A stretch of 64,000 nucleotides of DNA. Source: Formosa sp. (GTDB taxonomy: Bacteria; Bacteroidota; Bacteroidia; Flavobacteriales; Flavobacteriaceae). The stretch lies in NCBI GenBank assembly GCA_018673215.1, contig JABHDE010000007.1, positions 1-64,000 on the forward strand, in the 5' to 3' direction. The stretch's first letter is position 1. Each line of letters starts with the position of its first letter. Under the pieces are notes generated by a model. That model made no database searches. It was not told the DNA's origin and saw only the letters and a program-made list of their open reading frames with translations. The position numbers and the translations under genes were made by a program. Below, piece after piece: positions 31,649 to 41,671 of this stretch.

Positions 31649-31933
31649 TTAGAGTTGTTTAATTGTATAACTTATAATAATTGTTGCGATAGATATAATA
31701 GATAACCAGTTGATTAATTTTGAATAGTTTTTGAATTTATAAAACCGGGTGAAAATTATAAACCCTAAAAGGATGAGTAAAGGATATATGGCGGCATAGA
31801 TATAAAAAGCTTCAATAAATTGACATCTCCATATTAAAACAAGAGAACGTTGAAATCCACACCCCATACATTCAAACCCAAAAAGAGTTTTACTTAAACA
31901 CGGAATCATATAGTTTTCTAAAGCCATTATCAT
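31649..31933 (-). CDS. DUF2752-like small membrane protein
   Basis: CLSKTLFGFECMGCGFQRSLVLI (C..GCG.QR motif). Confidence 0.85.
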   Translation of the reverse strand: MIMALENYMIPCLSKTLFGFECMGCGFQRSLVLIWRCQFIEAFYIYAAIYPLLILLGFIIFTRFYKFKNYSKLINWLSIISIATIIISYTIKQL

Positions 31934-32045
31934 TTTTAATAAATAGGATATTCAAATTAATAGAAATATTTTCGAAATAAAAAATTGAAATTGTTATTTA
32001 TCATAGATTCAAAAGCTGTAATTTTGATTTTTAAACAAAGACTGG

Positions 32046-32246
32046 ATGTCAAAACGAAGCCTTTATTATGTATGCTTAATACTGGGAATTTTCCTTGTGA
32101 TCTTTACAGAATTTCAAGATAACCCAGATTTGATTCTTCAAATTGGAGGGTTTAGTTTGTTAATGCTCGCATTGTATCAGCTGTCAAAAGGGGTGAATGA
32201 GCTTCCAGCAAAGGATTCTTATATTGAAAATGAAGAAGAAGAATGA
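32046..32246 (+). CDS. Small two-TM protein of unknown function
   Basis: 66 aa; 4 bp stop/start overlap with the next gene. Confidence 0.6.
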   Translation: MSKRSLYYVCLILGIFLVIFTEFQDNPDLILQIGGFSLLMLALYQLSKGVNELPAKDSYIENEEEE

Positions 32247-32803
32247 AGTTTGAAGTCAATGATTCGGTTGCAATTTTGGATGATAACCTGTCAGGTGTTA
32301 TTACTAAAATAGAAGGTTCTGAAATTACGGTAGCGACTGCCAACGGATTTGAGTTAGCATTTCAAGCGAATGAGTTGGTAAAAATCAACGACAGTCAACT
32401 GATGACCCGCTCGTTATTTTCAAGTAAATCATTAGAAAGTGTTTTATCTGAGAAGGAAACTAAAAAACGTCAAAATCCTCCTAAAGTTTCTTCTAAGGAA
32501 CGCACACAGCCTGCAATGGAAGTGGATTTGCATATTCATCAATTAGTCCAAAATTTTCGAGGGATGCAAAACCATGAAATGCTTAATTTACAGATTGAAA
32601 CTGCCAAGCGACGATTAGAATTTGCAATTAAAAATCGCATTCAACGCATTGTATTTATACATGGAGTAGGAGAAGGAGTCCTAAAGTTAGAACTAGAATA
32701 TCTTTTTAAGCGTTATGAAGGTATTAAATTCTACGATGCCAATTACCAGAAATACGGACAAGGGGCGACTGAGATATATATCTTTCAGTCAAAAACATCT
32801 TAG
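32243..32803 (+). CDS. Smr-domain protein (DUF2027-like)
   Basis: MEVDLHIHQLV ... RIVFIHGVGEGVLKLELEYLF ... YGQGATEIYI. Confidence 0.88.
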   Translation: MKFEVNDSVAILDDNLSGVITKIEGSEITVATANGFELAFQANELVKINDSQLMTRSLFSSKSLESVLSEKETKKRQNPPKVSSKERTQPAMEVDLHIHQLVQNFRGMQNHEMLNLQIETAKRRLEFAIKNRIQRIVFIHGVGEGVLKLELEYLFKRYEGIKFYDANYQKYGQGATEIYIFQSKTS

Positions 32804-33666
32804 TACTCAACGGTTTTCTCGTAAGTTCCTAGTTCCAGTCGATCTGTTGCTAAGATCGTCAGATCTATATTTTCTAATGTTATATTAATACTAATTGTAC
32901 GGGTGTATGTATTGGCTTTCACAACAGTAACAACGAAACTTTCCGAAACGGTGTCATCTAGGAATCTTGCAACGGCTGCTCCTGTAGCTAAGTCATCGAA
33001 TAAGTTACCGTTATTGTTTTCGTCTTCATAATACGTAAGTGTTCCATCGTTGTCATCATCAGTATCTAAATAGTCTGGAATTCCATCACCATCTGTGTCT
33101 TGGGCATCTGAAAGATCACCGTCGCTGTTAGGGTCTGGCCTTTCATTTAGTGTCGGAACATTATCTCCGTCATCATCATAATCTTTGTAATTTAGAACGC
33201 CATCGCCGTCTGTATCTCCATCAAATTCAAGGTTGTTTGGGACACCATCATTATCGTCATCTACAAAAGTTGATATAAAATTAGCAGTTCCGCTTTGCGA
33301 TTCATAATTCTCGTTTACAGATACAGATGCATCTGGGATGTCTTGACAAATATAGTCAGTAGGATTGCCTGTGTATGTTCTGTAAATAAATTTTATATTA
33401 TTGCTGAGAGCCATGGTTTCCGTACTCCCAGAAATATCTGGGTTAAAAATTCTTTCCGCCTGCGTGTTGTTTGGAAATAGAAGCATAAGAGATTCAGCAG
33501 GATTCTCTTTAGTATCGTATAAGATATAATTACTTGATGCGGGAGATTCACAAAGTTTGAGGTTTTTATCAAAGTCTAATTCAACATTCAAAACGTCTCC
33601 ATCATCACAAGATAAAAGAAGATTAGAACAAAAAAGTAATATTAATAAAGATCGCATACCTAACAT
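32800..33666 (-). CDS. Lipoprotein with Asp-rich thrombospondin type-3-like (Ca-binding) repeats
   Basis: Lipobox LLLSCDDGD; repeats DDDNDGVPNN, DTDGDGVLNYKDYDDDGDN, DTDGDGIPDYLDTDDDNDG. Confidence 0.85.
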   Translation of the reverse strand: MLGMRSLLILLFCSNLLLSCDDGDVLNVELDFDKNLKLCESPASSNYILYDTKENPAESLMLLFPNNTQAERIFNPDISGSTETMALSNNIKFIYRTYTGNPTDYICQDIPDASVSVNENYESQSGTANFISTFVDDDNDGVPNNLEFDGDTDGDGVLNYKDYDDDGDNVPTLNERPDPNSDGDLSDAQDTDGDGIPDYLDTDDDNDGTLTYYEDENNNGNLFDDLATGAAVARFLDDTVSESFVVTVVKANTYTRTISINITLENIDLTILATDRLELGTYEKTVEY

Positions 33667-33711
33667 ATTTTACACAAAAGTACAGGATTTGTTAATTAGT
33701 TTGAATATAAT

Positions 33712-33740
33712 TTGCTAATAATTTTATTTGGTTATTTTTG
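33712..33740 (+). promoter_or_regulatory. Bacteroidota-type promoter TTG-N18-TATTTTTG for the cysteine desulfurase gene
   Basis: TTG 33712-33714, TAnnTTTG 33733-33740, ATG 33758. Confidence 0.6.
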
Positions 33741-33757
33741 TATCAAACTAAAGCTAC

Positions 33758-34912
33758 ATGGATTCAATTTATTTAGATAATGCAGCAACTACCCAAGTCA
33801 GAGATGAGGTAATAGATACGATGGCCTCAGTGCTAAAATCTAATTATGGTAATGCCTCATCAACGCATGGTTTTGGCCGTTCTTCTAAATCAATTATTGA
33901 AAGTTGTCGCAAACGCATTGCATCTCATTTTAATGCGTTGGCTTCCGAAATTGTTTTTACATCTGGCGGTACAGAGGCAGATAATTTGGTCCTGAAATCT
34001 GCGGTTAAAGATTTAAAAGTAACACACGTTATTACTTCCAAAATAGAACACCATGCGGTGCTTCATACGGTGGAAGAGTTGGAGAAGAATTATAAAATAA
34101 AAGTAAGTTATGTCTCTATTTTAGCCGATGGGTCAATTGACTATAAAGACCTTGAAACACTTTTAGAGTCCAGAGAAAAAACCTTAGTTTCGTTGATGCA
34201 CATCAACAACGAAATAGGAACTATTTTAGACCTTCAAAGAGTCGCGGAATTATGCAAATCTAAGGGTGCTCTTTTCCATAGTGATTCGGTGCAATCTGTT
34301 GGACACTATCGTTTAGATTTACAAACAACTCCGATTGATTTTTTAGCGGCAAGTGCCCATAAATTTCATGGACCAAAAGGAATTGGTTTTGTGTTTATTC
34401 GAAAAAACTCAGGACTGAAACCATTAATTCATGGAGGAATGCAAGAACGTGGAGTGAGAGCAGGAACCGAAAGTATTCATGATATCGTAGGTTTAGATGC
34501 TTCTTTAGCTTTGTCATACCAAAACTTAGAGGATGAAATGGCTCAGGTTAAAACTCTGAAAACCTATTTTATTGACCAATTAAAATCCAAAATAGACGGA
34601 GTTAAGTTTAATGGATGCTGCAGCGACTCTGAGCATAGCACCTACACACTTGTAAATGTCTGCTTACCAGTATCTGAAGCTAATGCTCCGATGTTTCTCT
34701 TTCAATTGGATTTAAAAGGCATAGCATGCTCAAAAGGAAGTGCCTGTCAAAGCGGTAGTGATAAAGGCTCTCATGTATTGACTCAGATTCTATCTGAAGA
34801 GGATCTCAAAAAACCATCCATAAGATTTTCATTTAGTATTTATAATACCAAAGAAGAAATTGATAGAGTTGTTGAAACACTTTGTAGTCTCATTCATCCA
34901 ATTGCTTCTTAA
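33758..34912 (+). CDS. Cysteine desulfurase (NifS/IscS family)
   Basis: MDSIYLDNAATTQVRDEV, SAHKFHGPKGIGFVFIRK, ACSKGSACQSGSD. Confidence 0.95.
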   Translation: MDSIYLDNAATTQVRDEVIDTMASVLKSNYGNASSTHGFGRSSKSIIESCRKRIASHFNALASEIVFTSGGTEADNLVLKSAVKDLKVTHVITSKIEHHAVLHTVEELEKNYKIKVSYVSILADGSIDYKDLETLLESREKTLVSLMHINNEIGTILDLQRVAELCKSKGALFHSDSVQSVGHYRLDLQTTPIDFLAASAHKFHGPKGIGFVFIRKNSGLKPLIHGGMQERGVRAGTESIHDIVGLDASLALSYQNLEDEMAQVKTLKTYFIDQLKSKIDGVKFNGCCSDSEHSTYTLVNVCLPVSEANAPMFLFQLDLKGIACSKGSACQSGSDKGSHVLTQILSEEDLKKPSIRFSFSIYNTKEEIDRVVETLCSLIHPIAS

Positions 34913-37374
34913 AATCGAATCCCTAATCTTATATTAAATACTCTTGGAGTCAAATAGTTAGGAATTGAGTATTGACGTTTTGAATAAACATCGCGAACCC
35001 AAGTGTTTGTGATGGAGTTTTGAACATCAAACATGTTAAAAATTTCCAGTCCGATGGACAATTCTTCGAATGCTTTTCGCCACCCTTTTTTATTTGAATC
35101 TTTAGTATCCACAATCACATAAGACATTCCAACATCGGCACGTTTATAATCAGGCAAACGACTTTGGTAATTGTAAGGGCTGGCATAGCTAGGGGATCCC
35201 CCAGGGACCCCAGTGTTATACACCAGGTTTAGATACATTTTCATCTTTGGTAACTTGGGTACATAGTCTTGAAAAAGAATTCCAAACTTGAGGCGTTGAT
35301 CTGTAGGTCGCGCAATAAAACCTTGTCCGTTGATGTTTTCTTCTGTTTTTAAATATCCAAAAGAAAACCATGATTCTGTTCCTGGAACAAACTCACCATT
35401 TAAGCGCAAATCAAGTCCATACGCGTAAGCTTCTGCAATGTTTGAAGCATCGTAACGAATACGGACATTTTCGACTGTGTAAGGATTTACATCAGATAGA
35501 TTTTTATAATAGACTTCTGAGATGAGTTTAAAAGGACGTTCCCACATTTCAAAGCTATATTCGTTTGCAAGCACCACATGAACTGATTGTTGTGCTTTGA
35601 CATCGCTATTGACTATACCATCACTATCTCTTAGTTCTCTGTAAAACGGCGGTTGGTAGTACAATCCCCCACTTAAACGAAACAACATATCTTTATTCCA
35701 ATCGGGTTTAATTGCCATCTGTACACGTGGACTAAAAACCGATTGTGTTGCGTTTTTAATGCCATCGCCTTGTACCGTCCATGCATGGTAACGAACTCCA
35801 GCATTGGCATAGACTTCATGATTTCCGATCATACTTCGTCGGTTCCATTGTCCATAGGCTTGAATACGGTTTATTTGTGTATTGTTAGTGGCTCGAATGT
35901 TTTTATAAGGAGCTAGAGGGCCTTCGTAAGCCGTGTAAGGTTGGTCATTAAAACTGTCTAAATTTGGAGGGTTGATAGAAAACCCAGCGGAATCAATCAC
36001 TTCCCATTCAACTATACGATCTCGGATGTCTTCATGTGTGTATTTTACAGACCATTCAAAATTATTTTCTCCGGAATTTAAATATCCTTTGTGTTCAACA
36101 TTAGTGATTAAAGCATCTAAATCGTTTCGAGCATGGTTGATTTGTGATCCAATGCCTTCAGAAAACTCAACTTCCCCTAAACTTTCGTCTCCAATATTAC
36201 TGTTCACTTCTCCTAAACGGTATTGGGCTAAAATATCAAAATACTCTTGTTCGGTAGTGTGAAAAGTGGAAGCTATCAGCTTTAGGGTTAGGTTCTCATT
36301 TGCAAAATAACTCCCTTTGAATGCACCGAAATAAGTATTGTATTTATCATTTTCTTGGCCTTCATAAAAAACCAATAAAGCTAAGGGATCTTGTATGGTT
36401 CCAAAATTTGTTTGGCGGGTTTTTGGTTGGTAGTTGTAATCGTTGATGGCCAAATTTCCTAAAAAACTCAAATGAAATTTATTAGAAAATTTATAAGTAA
36501 GATACGTTTGTATATCTGCAAATTTAGGAGTGAAACTAGTTTCAGTTTCTTTTGAATCCACTAAAAGGCTGTTATCTCGGTAGCGAAGACCAAGCAAGGC
36601 TGAAAACTTTGAATCGTTACTTATGCTTTCAACAGAAAGACTACCTCCTAATAAGCTTAAATCTGTTTGAACCCCAAACTTAATAGGAGTTCGATAAGTA
36701 ATATCTAAAACAGAAGAAAGCTTATCTCCGTATTTTGCTTGGAACCCCCCGGCTGTAAAATCTAAATTTTGTACCATATTTGTATTTACAAAACTGAGAC
36801 CTTCTTGTTGGCCAGAACGTACTAAAAAAGGACGGTAAACTTCGATTTCATTGACATAAACCAGGTTTTCATCAAAATTCCCTCCTCTTACTGAGTATTG
36901 AGTGCTTAATTCATTTGAAATATTTACACCTGGTAGTGTTTTTAATAAATTTTCTACTCCGGGTTGTGCCCCTTTAATGGTGCGTATAATTTGAGGTGAA
37001 ATAGTGGTAATTCCTTCTAATTCCTTTCGTTTAGAACCTGTAATGATGACGGTTTCAATTTGTTCGTAACTACTTTTTAAAACAGGATTAAATTCGAGTT
37101 CCTCTCCATTTTTTAAATCAAAAGGAGCTTCTAAGTACTTGTAATTTATATGTGAGAATCTAATCTTTACAGCTGTATTGGCTGGTATTTTTAGAGTATA
37201 GAATCCATTTATATTAGTAGTCGTTCCATTATTTTCTGCAACTACATTCACACCCTGAATTGGCTCGTTTAGTTCGTTGAGAACTATGCCGTGCAGGGTA
37301 GCAGATTGCCCCATAACCATTAAAGGTAAAATTAAAATAAAGAAAAATATCGAGGATGCAGTGGTTGATTTCAA
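34909..37374 (-). CDS. TonB-dependent receptor with carboxypeptidase-like N-terminal domain
   Basis: 821 aa; signal peptide, LHGIVLNELNEPIQGVNVVAENNGTTTNINGFYTLKI, plug VRGGNFDENLVYVNEIEVYRP, C-terminal F (RLGIRF). Confidence 0.93.
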   Translation of the reverse strand: MKSTTASSIFFFILILPLMVMGQSATLHGIVLNELNEPIQGVNVVAENNGTTTNINGFYTLKIPANTAVKIRFSHINYKYLEAPFDLKNGEELEFNPVLKSSYEQIETVIITGSKRKELEGITTISPQIIRTIKGAQPGVENLLKTLPGVNISNELSTQYSVRGGNFDENLVYVNEIEVYRPFLVRSGQQEGLSFVNTNMVQNLDFTAGGFQAKYGDKLSSVLDITYRTPIKFGVQTDLSLLGGSLSVESISNDSKFSALLGLRYRDNSLLVDSKETETSFTPKFADIQTYLTYKFSNKFHLSFLGNLAINDYNYQPKTRQTNFGTIQDPLALLVFYEGQENDKYNTYFGAFKGSYFANENLTLKLIASTFHTTEQEYFDILAQYRLGEVNSNIGDESLGEVEFSEGIGSQINHARNDLDALITNVEHKGYLNSGENNFEWSVKYTHEDIRDRIVEWEVIDSAGFSINPPNLDSFNDQPYTAYEGPLAPYKNIRATNNTQINRIQAYGQWNRRSMIGNHEVYANAGVRYHAWTVQGDGIKNATQSVFSPRVQMAIKPDWNKDMLFRLSGGLYYQPPFYRELRDSDGIVNSDVKAQQSVHVVLANEYSFEMWERPFKLISEVYYKNLSDVNPYTVENVRIRYDASNIAEAYAYGLDLRLNGEFVPGTESWFSFGYLKTEENINGQGFIARPTDQRLKFGILFQDYVPKLPKMKMYLNLVYNTGVPGGSPSYASPYNYQSRLPDYKRADVGMSYVIVDTKDSNKKGWRKAFEELSIGLEIFNMFDVQNSITNTWVRDVYSKRQYSIPNYLTPRVFNIRLGIRF

Positions 37375-37386
37375 ATTGATATGGTA

Positions 37387-39075
37387 TTATTTTCTGTAAA
37401 ACGTAGTTTCAAATGTAGAACTATTTCCAACATTATCGGTTACAATGATTTTTAAATTGTTTTTTATATCTGTAATAACTTCATCATTAAAATCGTGAGT
37501 GAGCGTTTGTGATTTAGCATCGTATTCCATTAGAACCCATTGATCGTTGATAGTTGCTCTGTAATTTTTGATTCCAGAAATTTCATCTGAAATTTTTACT
37601 TTCAAGTAGCGATAGTTACTTATCCAACTGTCGTCCTTAAAATTTATTGCTTTAATTTTCGGTTTTTCATCATCAATTCCTAGGGTGTAATTGCCTAAGT
37701 ACTTTGTGCGAGCTGTCAATATATTCCCTCTTTTATTAGTAGGGGTATAGTAAAGTATATTGCCGTAGCGAGAGACGCTTCCAATATATAATTTGTCTTT
37801 ATCACTTTCTTCATATTGACTGATGTCAAAACTTATGTTCATTGATTTTTTTAAGGGAATGATTGGTTTGTGTAGTTTTAAGGTGTCGTTAGTCACTTCA
37901 AAACTGATTGCAATATCTTCATAGAAAGAGTCTTTATAAATTTGAACACTGACACGGTCTTTTTCTAATAAAGTTTCTTCGTTTGCAGTAATTTGTCTTA
38001 GGTTAAATGGGGGTGACTTAAGTTGAGGAAGATCTTTTTTTAGTCCTATGATTGGGATGGTTAAATTTGATTGATTGCCTTTAAAATCACTTATGGATAT
38101 TTTATAAATGGAATTTGTGTCTTCTTTTATAAAAACCCTTCCTTGTCTTGCATGGTTTTTGAGTAGTTGTAAGGGATTGTTACTTTCGATGAATAATTTT
38201 TGAATGCGCTTCTTTGTTTCAAAAAAGTAGGCATAATCAATATAACGGTTTAGGTGTTTGGTTTCTGAGAACGAAAAACGTTTGAAATCTACTTCTAAAC
38301 TTTTAGTTCCATTAAATTGTGTACTAATTAGACTCACACCATTTTTGTTTGAAGCAAAGTCTTGTCTGTCTGTGCTAATAATACCAAATCCAACATCCCC
38401 AAAAGCTGTAACTTGTTCTGTTTTGTAATCCCCGTTAGGGAGTTTTATAACTCTAATTTTGACTCTTGACGTTTGACCATTGATATGACTTCCTTCAGAC
38501 AATGAGTAACCAAATAATTCGTACACCATAGGTTTGGTTGTGTCTTTAATATCAAAACCAAATAACATGGGGTTCATTGGGCGCTCTTGCTTATCTCTAA
38601 TTTCAAAATGAAGATGCGGGCCACCTGAGCCTCCTGTGTTCCCTGTGTAAGCGATGATTTCCTTGGCAGAAATTTTCAGATCTTCAGCTTTAGGAAAAAG
38701 TTCAATTTCAAAAGTTTCTTGCTTGTATTGTTGTTTTTTGACATAAGCCTCGATTGTGGATGAGAATTTTTGAAGGTGAGCATACACTGTAGTGTAGCCA
38801 TTTGGATGTGTGATATATAATGCTTTTCCATAACCATATCGTGATATTTTGATTCGACTCACATAACCAGACGCAGCGGCATATGTTTTTAACCCTTGTT
38901 TACCGCCTGTTTTTATATCCAGTCCAGAATGAAAATGATTCGATCTTAGTTCGGCAAACGTTCCAGATAAGACCAATGTAATGTCTAGAGGGCTAGAGAA
39001 ATAGTCTTGAGGATAAGGCGTTTGAGCGTTACAAAAAGAAAAACATGATACAATTAAAAATAATACTACTTTCAT
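37387..39075 (-). CDS. M23 family metallopeptidase
   Basis: LRSNHFHSGLDIKTGGKQG and GGSGGPHLHFEIRD LytM motifs. Confidence 0.93.
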   Translation of the reverse strand: MKVVLFLIVSCFSFCNAQTPYPQDYFSSPLDITLVLSGTFAELRSNHFHSGLDIKTGGKQGLKTYAAASGYVSRIKISRYGYGKALYITHPNGYTTVYAHLQKFSSTIEAYVKKQQYKQETFEIELFPKAEDLKISAKEIIAYTGNTGGSGGPHLHFEIRDKQERPMNPMLFGFDIKDTTKPMVYELFGYSLSEGSHINGQTSRVKIRVIKLPNGDYKTEQVTAFGDVGFGIISTDRQDFASNKNGVSLISTQFNGTKSLEVDFKRFSFSETKHLNRYIDYAYFFETKKRIQKLFIESNNPLQLLKNHARQGRVFIKEDTNSIYKISISDFKGNQSNLTIPIIGLKKDLPQLKSPPFNLRQITANEETLLEKDRVSVQIYKDSFYEDIAISFEVTNDTLKLHKPIIPLKKSMNISFDISQYEESDKDKLYIGSVSRYGNILYYTPTNKRGNILTARTKYLGNYTLGIDDEKPKIKAINFKDDSWISNYRYLKVKISDEISGIKNYRATINDQWVLMEYDAKSQTLTHDFNDEVITDIKNNLKIIVTDNVGNSSTFETTFYRK

Positions 39076-39178
39076 AAAACAGGATAGAACGCTAATTTAT
39101 ACAATTGAAGGTAAATAGAAAAATAAATAAAAACATGAACAGCTTTTAGCAAATAAATAAAAAATTAAGCAAAAACAA

Positions 39179-39209
39179 TTGCGATATTTAATATGGAATG
39201 TTAAATTTG
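39179..39209 (+). promoter_or_regulatory. Bacteroidota-type promoter TTG-N20-TAAATTTG upstream of the coiled-coil/zapA operon
   Basis: TTG 39179-39181, TAAATTTG 39202-39209; ATG at 39233. Confidence 0.6.
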
Positions 39210-39232
39210 TGAAATAGGTATTGAAACTGTAA

Positions 39233-39523
39233 ATGAGCAAAATCGAGCTAATTGTCAATTCTTTGGAGCAAAAAGTGCAACACGTTTTGCGTGAACTCAC
39301 TGAATTAAAAAAAGACAATTTGTTTTTAAAAGACGAGCTAATCAGAGCAAATGATTTAAATTCTAAACAATTGCTTGCGCTTCAGCAAAAAGAAGACGAT
39401 TTTAAAACGCTCAAATTTGCAAATTCAATCCTAGGCAGTGACGAAAGTAAAAGAGAAACTAAGCTTAAAATTAATACTTTAATCAAAGAAATTGATGATT
39501 GTATTTCTAAGCTATCAGATTAA
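39233..39523 (+). CDS. Small coiled-coil protein (ZapB-like position and size)
   Basis: 96 aa heptad-like MSKIELIVNSLEQKVQHVLRELTELKKDNLFLKDEL; directly upstream of zapA. Confidence 0.7.
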   Translation: MSKIELIVNSLEQKVQHVLRELTELKKDNLFLKDELIRANDLNSKQLLALQQKEDDFKTLKFANSILGSDESKRETKLKINTLIKEIDDCISKLSD

Positions 39524-39535
39524 AGTTTACAGTCC

Positions 39536-39838
39536 ATGAGTGAACGGTTAAAAATAAAATTATCCATAGCCAATAGAGTATATCCATTGACTATTACTCC
39601 CGATCAAGAAGAAGGGCTTCGATTAGCCGCTCAAAAAATTGATTCGACCATAAGACAATTTGAAAAAAGTTACTCTGTTCAAGATAAGCAAGATGTGTTG
39701 GCCATGTGTGCCCTTCAATTTGCCACTCAAAATGAACAAAAAAATATAGATAAAACAAGTTTAAATGAAGACTTAGAATCCCGTCTGATTGCTGTAGACG
39801 AATTATTAGAATCCCATTTAAACAACAACGTTCTTTAA
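39536..39838 (+). CDS. zapA: Cell division protein ZapA
   Basis: LKIKLSIANRVYPLTITPDQEEGLRLAAQKIDSTIRQFEKSY. Confidence 0.9.
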   Translation: MSERLKIKLSIANRVYPLTITPDQEEGLRLAAQKIDSTIRQFEKSYSVQDKQDVLAMCALQFATQNEQKNIDKTSLNEDLESRLIAVDELLESHLNNNVL

Positions 39839-39854
39839 ATAACATTAGGTTACT

Positions 39855-40023
39855 GCCTATATTGATCATTTTTTTGATAAACTCAACGGAAATTCTTTAA
39901 AAAGGAGTGCGTTTAAGTTGTAAAAGCATGCTGTCCAGTCACAGATCCTTGATCAGCTTTTCAACTCTAAATCTTGTATTTATGGAGTTTATACAAAGAC
40001 CAGATTGATATAGGCTTTTTTTA
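39855..40023 (+). ncRNA. ssrS: Probable 6S RNA (flavobacterial type)
   Basis: Ends pair (GCCTATAT 39855-39862 with ATATAGGC 40008-40015), T-run follows, inner AACTCTAAAT...ATTTATGGAGTT hairpin; 205 nt intergenic region between zapA and rny. Confidence 0.7.
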
Positions 40024-40041
40024 TAAATTAAACTATCAACT

Positions 40042-41619
40042 ATGGAATCCAACACTATACTCATTGTTTTAGGTGCCACTGTTTTAGGATTTGTCCTAGG
40101 ATTAGTGATTTCTAAAGTCCGTGAAAAAAGCAATGCCTCTCAAATTACTAAAAATGCAAAACGTGAAGCAAACTCAATTATTTCAAAAGCTAAACTCGAA
40201 GGAGATTCAATCAAAAAAGATAAAATATTTCAAGCGAAAGAACGTTTTTTAGAGTTAAAAACAGAACATGAACAAGTTATTTTGTCTAGAGAGAAAAAAA
40301 TGAGTGAAGCTGAAAAACGCACTCGTGATAAAGAATCGCAAATATCTTCTGAACTTTCTAAAAACAAAAAACTATCCATTGACTTTGAATCTAAAATCAA
40401 AGACTATGATCACCGTCTACAAATTTTAAACAAACGTAAAGAAGAAGTCGACAAAGCCCATAAAAGTCAAATTATGCAACTGGAAGTGATTTCTGGATTG
40501 TCTGCCGAAGATGCTAAACATCAACTAGTAGAATCTTTAAAATCAGAAGCAAAAAACGATGCCATGGTCTTTATTCAAGATACCATGGAAGAAGCAAAGC
40601 TTACAGCGGAGCAGGATGCTAAGAAAATTATCATTAATACCATTCAACGCATCGGTACAGAAGAAGCGGTTGACAATTGTGTGTCTGTATTTAACATAGA
40701 GTCTGACGATGTAAAAGGGCGTATTATTGGTCGCGAGGGCCGTAATATTAGAGCGATTGAAGCTGCAACGGGAGTTGAAATTATTGTGGACGATACACCA
40801 GAAGCAATTATTTTATCTTGTTTTGATTCCGTTAGAAGAGAAGTTGCTCGTTTATCCTTACATAAATTAGTAACTGATGGTCGTATACATCCAGCACGTA
40901 TTGAAGAGATTGTAAAGAAAACGCAAAAGCAAATTGAACAAGAAATTATTGAAGTTGGAAAAAGAACTGTTATCGATTTGGGTATTCATGGCTTACACCC
41001 TGAATTAATTAAGACTGTTGGACGAATGAAATACCGTTCGTCATATGGTCAGAATCTATTACAACACTCAAGAGAAGTTGCCAAATTATGTGGAGTGATG
41101 GCCGCCGAATTAGGGATTAACACTAAGCTAGCTAAACGAGCGGGACTCCTTCATGATATTGGAAAAGTACCAGATGCAGAAGCTGATATGGAAACTCCTC
41201 ACGCTATTTTAGGAATGCAGTGGGCTGAGAAATATGGAGAAAATGCAGAGGTTTGTAATGCTATTGGGGCGCACCACGACGAAATTGAAATGAAATCGTT
41301 ATTATCTCCAATTGTACAAGTTTGTGATGCTATTTCAGGAGCACGCCCAGGCGCACGCCGTCAAGTTTTAGATTCATACATTCAACGTTTAAAAGATTTA
41401 GAAGAAATCGCTTTCGGATTTAGTGGAGTTCAAAAAGCTTATGCAATTCAAGCAGGTCGTGAACTTCGAGTGATTGTAGAAAGTGAAAAAGTAAGCGATG
41501 AAAAAGCTGGAAACTTATCTTTTGAAATTTCTCAAAAAATTCAAACAGATATGACCTACCCTGGACAAGTAAAAGTCACAGTCATCCGTGAAACACGTGC
41601 GGTGAATATTGCTAAATAA
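40042..41619 (+). CDS. rny: Ribonuclease Y
   Basis: N-terminal TM, long coiled coil, KH domain [23 protein letters not shown] domain [12 protein letters not shown]. Confidence 0.96.
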   Translation: MESNTILIVLGATVLGFVLGLVISKVREKSNASQITKNAKREANSIISKAKLEGDSIKKDKIFQAKERFLELKTEHEQVILSREKKMSEAEKRTRDKESQISSELSKNKKLSIDFESKIKDYDHRLQILNKRKEEVDKAHKSQIMQLEVISGLSAEDAKHQLVESLKSEAKNDAMVFIQDTMEEAKLTAEQDAKKIIINTIQRIGTEEAVDNCVSVFNIESDDVKGRIIGREGRNIRAIEAATGVEIIVDDTPEAIILSCFDSVRREVARLSLHKLVTDGRIHPARIEEIVKKTQKQIEQEIIEVGKRTVIDLGIHGLHPELIKTVGRMKYRSSYGQNLLQHSREVAKLCGVMAAELGINTKLAKRAGLLHDIGKVPDAEADMETPHAILGMQWAEKYGENAEVCNAIGAHHDEIEMKSLLSPIVQVCDAISGARPGARRQVLDSYIQRLKDLEEIAFGFSGVQKAYAIQAGRELRVIVESEKVSDEKAGNLSFEISQKIQTDMTYPGQVKVTVIRETRAVNIAK

Positions 41620-41642
41620 AATAATAGGTATTTTAGGAGTTA

Positions 41643-41671
41643 AAAAAAGCAGCTTTCGGGTTGCTTTTTTA
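41643..41671. terminator. Terminator of rny, overlapping the xerD stop codon
   Basis: AAAAAGCAGC-TTTCGG-GTTGCTTTTT. Confidence 0.8.

Noticed and set aside
33000-33260. DNA-level repetitive region that could be mistaken for a repeat array or CRISPR
   Set aside because: The repetition comes from Asp/Gly-rich thrombospondin type-3 codons in the coding frame; no uniform repeats or spacers.
34909-37374. SusC-type receptor of a polysaccharide locus
   Set aside because: No SusD partner adjacent; better called a generic TonB-dependent receptor.
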